A stretch of 13,130 bases of DNA from Pelagibius sp050330205 (GTDB taxonomy: Bacteria; Pseudomonadota; Alphaproteobacteria; Kiloniellales; Kiloniellaceae), in contig JBHJOA010000001.1 in assembly GCA_050330205.1 (NCBI GenBank), positions 1 to 13,130 on the forward strand. The letters are read 5' to 3'. The notes under the pieces are model-generated. The model was not told where the DNA came from and made no database searches. It saw only the letters and a program-made list of their open reading frames with translations. This document shows positions 11,918 to 13,130 of this stretch, piece after piece. Within the stretch, counting starts at the first letter, position 1, and the number at the start of each line of letters is the position of its first letter. A program made the translations under genes and the position numbers.

Positions 11918-13130
11918 TCTCGACCACCCCATCCGCCTTCACGTGCCAGGTCTGGATTCCGTTGTTGTGATAGATCGAATTCTCGCCGCGGGCGGCGCGC
12001 AGGGCGTCCTTGGTCGGCTGCACGAAGCCGGCCTCGTCGATCGCCCGCGACTGCAGGAGCAGTTCCGAGCCGTCCCAGTCGATATCGAGGTAGAAGCGGT
12101 GCAGCGCCTTGGTGAGGCTCGACCCGTCGAGGCGCGCGGCACGCCAGTTGCGCCCGCCGTCGAGGCTGACGTCGACGCGGCTGACGGTGCCGTTGCCCGA
12201 CCAGGCGAGGCCGGAGATCACCAGCGGGCCGCGGCCGTGGCCGACCGGCGCCTGCGGGCTCGGGCTGGTGATCACCGACTTCACGTCCATCACCCAGGTG
12301 AACCGCCGGGCCCGGCCGTCGGCCAGCAGGTCGGTGTACTTGGAGGTCTCCTCGCGGTGGTGCCAGGGCTCGTCGCCGACCTCGAGGCGGCGCAGCCACT
12401 TGACCCACATGTTGCCTTCCCAGCCGGGCACCACCAGGCGCAGCGGGTAGCCCTGCTCCGGGCGCAGCGCCTCGCCGTTCATCTTGAAGGCGACCATGCA
12501 GTCGTCGAGCGCCTTCTCCATGGGGATCGAGCGCGTCATCGCCGAGGCGTCGGCGCCCTCGGCCAGCAGCCAGCGGCCGTTGGCCTTCACCCCCGCCTCT
12601 TCCAGCAGGCTGCGCAGGCGCACGCCGGTGTAGGCCACGCAGTGGACCATGCCGTGGGTGAACTGGCAGCCGTTGAGCTGGGCACCGCGCCATTCCATGC
12701 CGGAGTTCGCGGCGCATTCCAGGAAGTAGACTTTGTTCTCGCGCGGGAAGCGCAGGATGTCCTGCAGGGTGAACACCAGCGGCGTGTCGACGAGGCCGGA
12801 GATCATCAGGCGGTGCTGCGCCGGGTCGATCTCGGCGATGCCCGCGTGGTGGCGCTCGAAGCAGAGGCCGTTGGGCGTGATGATGCCGTCCAGTTCGTGC
12901 AGCGGCGTGAAATTCACCGAGGACACCGGGTCTGCCGTCAGCCAGGGCACGTTGCGGCGGATTACGTGGCCCTCGTACTGCGAGGGCGTGCCGTAGGGCC
13001 GCGCGTCGACGCCGTCGCCGAGATAGCGGTTCCAGTCCTGGATCTCGGTGATCGCCGGCTCACCCGCCGCCGCGGCGGGCCGCGCGGCGAGACCGGCCAG
13101 GGCCGCGCCCGCACCGGCGGCGAGGCCGCC
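11901..13130 (-). CDS. soxC: SoxC-like molybdopterin sulfane dehydrogenase subunit (N-terminus cut by window edge)
   Basis: This is the catalytic molybdenum subunit of the sulfite-oxidase family, which with SoxD oxidises the sulfane sulfur bound to SoxYZ in the periplasm. 409 residues plus the stop are visible. The frame begins inside a hydrophobic, Ala-rich signal sequence (GLAAGAGAALAGLAARPAAAA). The Tat arginine pair and the true start lie beyond the edge, so only a short piece is missing. The molybdenum ligand is the Cys of YFLECAANSGMEW, codon 12716-12714. Family segments are FERHHAGIAEIDPAQHRLMISGLVD, GYPLRLVVPGWEGNMWVKWLRRLEV and VSRVDVSLDGGRNW in the dimerisation domain. The TAG stop at 11903-11901 lies inside soxD. 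The remaining sox genes are not in view, so a complete Sox pathway is not shown. Confidence 0.92.
   Translation of the reverse strand, partial: GGLAAGAGAALAGLAARPAAAAGEPAITEIQDWNRYLGDGVDARPYGTPSQYEGHVIRRNVPWLTADPVSSVNFTPLHELDGIITPNGLCFERHHAGIAEIDPAQHRLMISGLVDTPLVFTLQDILRFPRENKVYFLECAANSGMEWRGAQLNGCQFTHGMVHCVAYTGVRLRSLLEEAGVKANGRWLLAEGADASAMTRSIPMEKALDDCMVAFKMNGEALRPEQGYPLRLVVPGWEGNMWVKWLRRLEVGDEPWHHREETSKYTDLLADGRARRFTWVMDVKSVITSPSPQAPVGHGRGPLVISGLAWSGNGTVSRVDVSLDGGRNWRAARLDGSSLTKALHRFYLDIDWDGSELLLQSRAIDEAGFVQPTKDALRAARGENSIYHNNGIQTWHVKADGVVENVEVS

Noticed and set aside
10208..12115. Long open frame on the plus strand (about 635 codons)
   Set aside because: It is antisense to the DUF6134 and soxD/soxC genes and has no recognisable domain.
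1..13130. Mobile elements, CRISPR arrays, tRNA or rRNA genes
   Set aside because: No transposase, integrase, regular repeat-spacer pattern or RNA gene signature was seen. Genes are tightly packed and of uniform composition.

Overview
The window is GC-rich (about 70 percent G+C by eye), densely coding DNA that reads as an alphaproteobacterial chromosome. It is probably from a sulfur-oxidising member of the Rhodospirillales/Rhodobacterales type, but the sequence alone does not fix the genus. The evidence is a SoxCD pair, an ECF11-type RpoE/ChrR pair of the Rhodobacter sphaeroides kind, and a dimethylglycine/sarcosine dehydrogenase-family flavoprotein. No mobile element, tRNA, rRNA or CRISPR array was seen. 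The largest non-coding gaps are only about 100-130 bases.

Layout, left to right. (1) 1-1781, minus: a FAD + GcvT-fold demethylating dehydrogenase, cut by the left edge. (2) 1899-3220, minus: ECF sigma factor (rpoE) followed by its zinc anti-sigma factor (chrR), with a TGATG stop/start overlap. (3) 3248-3320: a bidirectional promoter region. (4) 3348-8800, plus: a five-gene operon of flavin amine-oxidase-like protein (COG2907), DUF1365 protein, CFA-synthase-like methyltransferase, GPH/MelB-type transporter and DUF3833 lipoprotein. (5) 8797-10699, minus: a three-gene operon of Tat-exported DUF6134 protein, short-chain dehydrogenase and NTF2/SnoaL-like protein, with GTGA couplings. It converges on operon 4, and the two stop codons share one CTAG. 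(6) 10802-13130, minus: soxD and soxC, with soxC cut by the right edge.

The main result is regulatory. The motif TGATCC-N16-CGTATC occurs three times, identical at all 12 specified positions. Two copies lie back to back between rpoE and operon 4, forming a dyad centred on base 3284. The third lies in front of the DUF6134-SDR-NTF2 operon. No other copy was found by eye. This matches the promoter style of ECF11 sigma factors. It suggests that the sigma/anti-sigma pair controls itself and both flanking operons as one local regulon of ten genes (3220 down to 1899, 3348-8800 and 10699 down to 8797).

Functionally the regulon looks like a membrane-lipid modification response to singlet oxygen or related stress. 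In R. sphaeroides the RpoE/ChrR response increases methylated-unsaturated and furan fatty acids, made on phospholipids by a CFA-like methylase (UfaM), a desaturase (UfaD) and an oxygen-inserting protein (UfaO). The CFA-like enzyme here has lost two bicarbonate-site residues of true cyclopropane synthases (Cys to Ala158, His to Gln291) but keeps the SAM motif, Glu264 and Tyr347. That fits a methylase which does not close a cyclopropane ring. The flavin enzyme and the DUF1365 protein are the candidates for the later steps. The transporter, lipoprotein, exported DUF6134 protein, SDR and NTF2-like protein have no assigned role and are the least described part of the system. ChrR keeps all eight zinc ligands known for the R. 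sphaeroides protein, with the same spacing.
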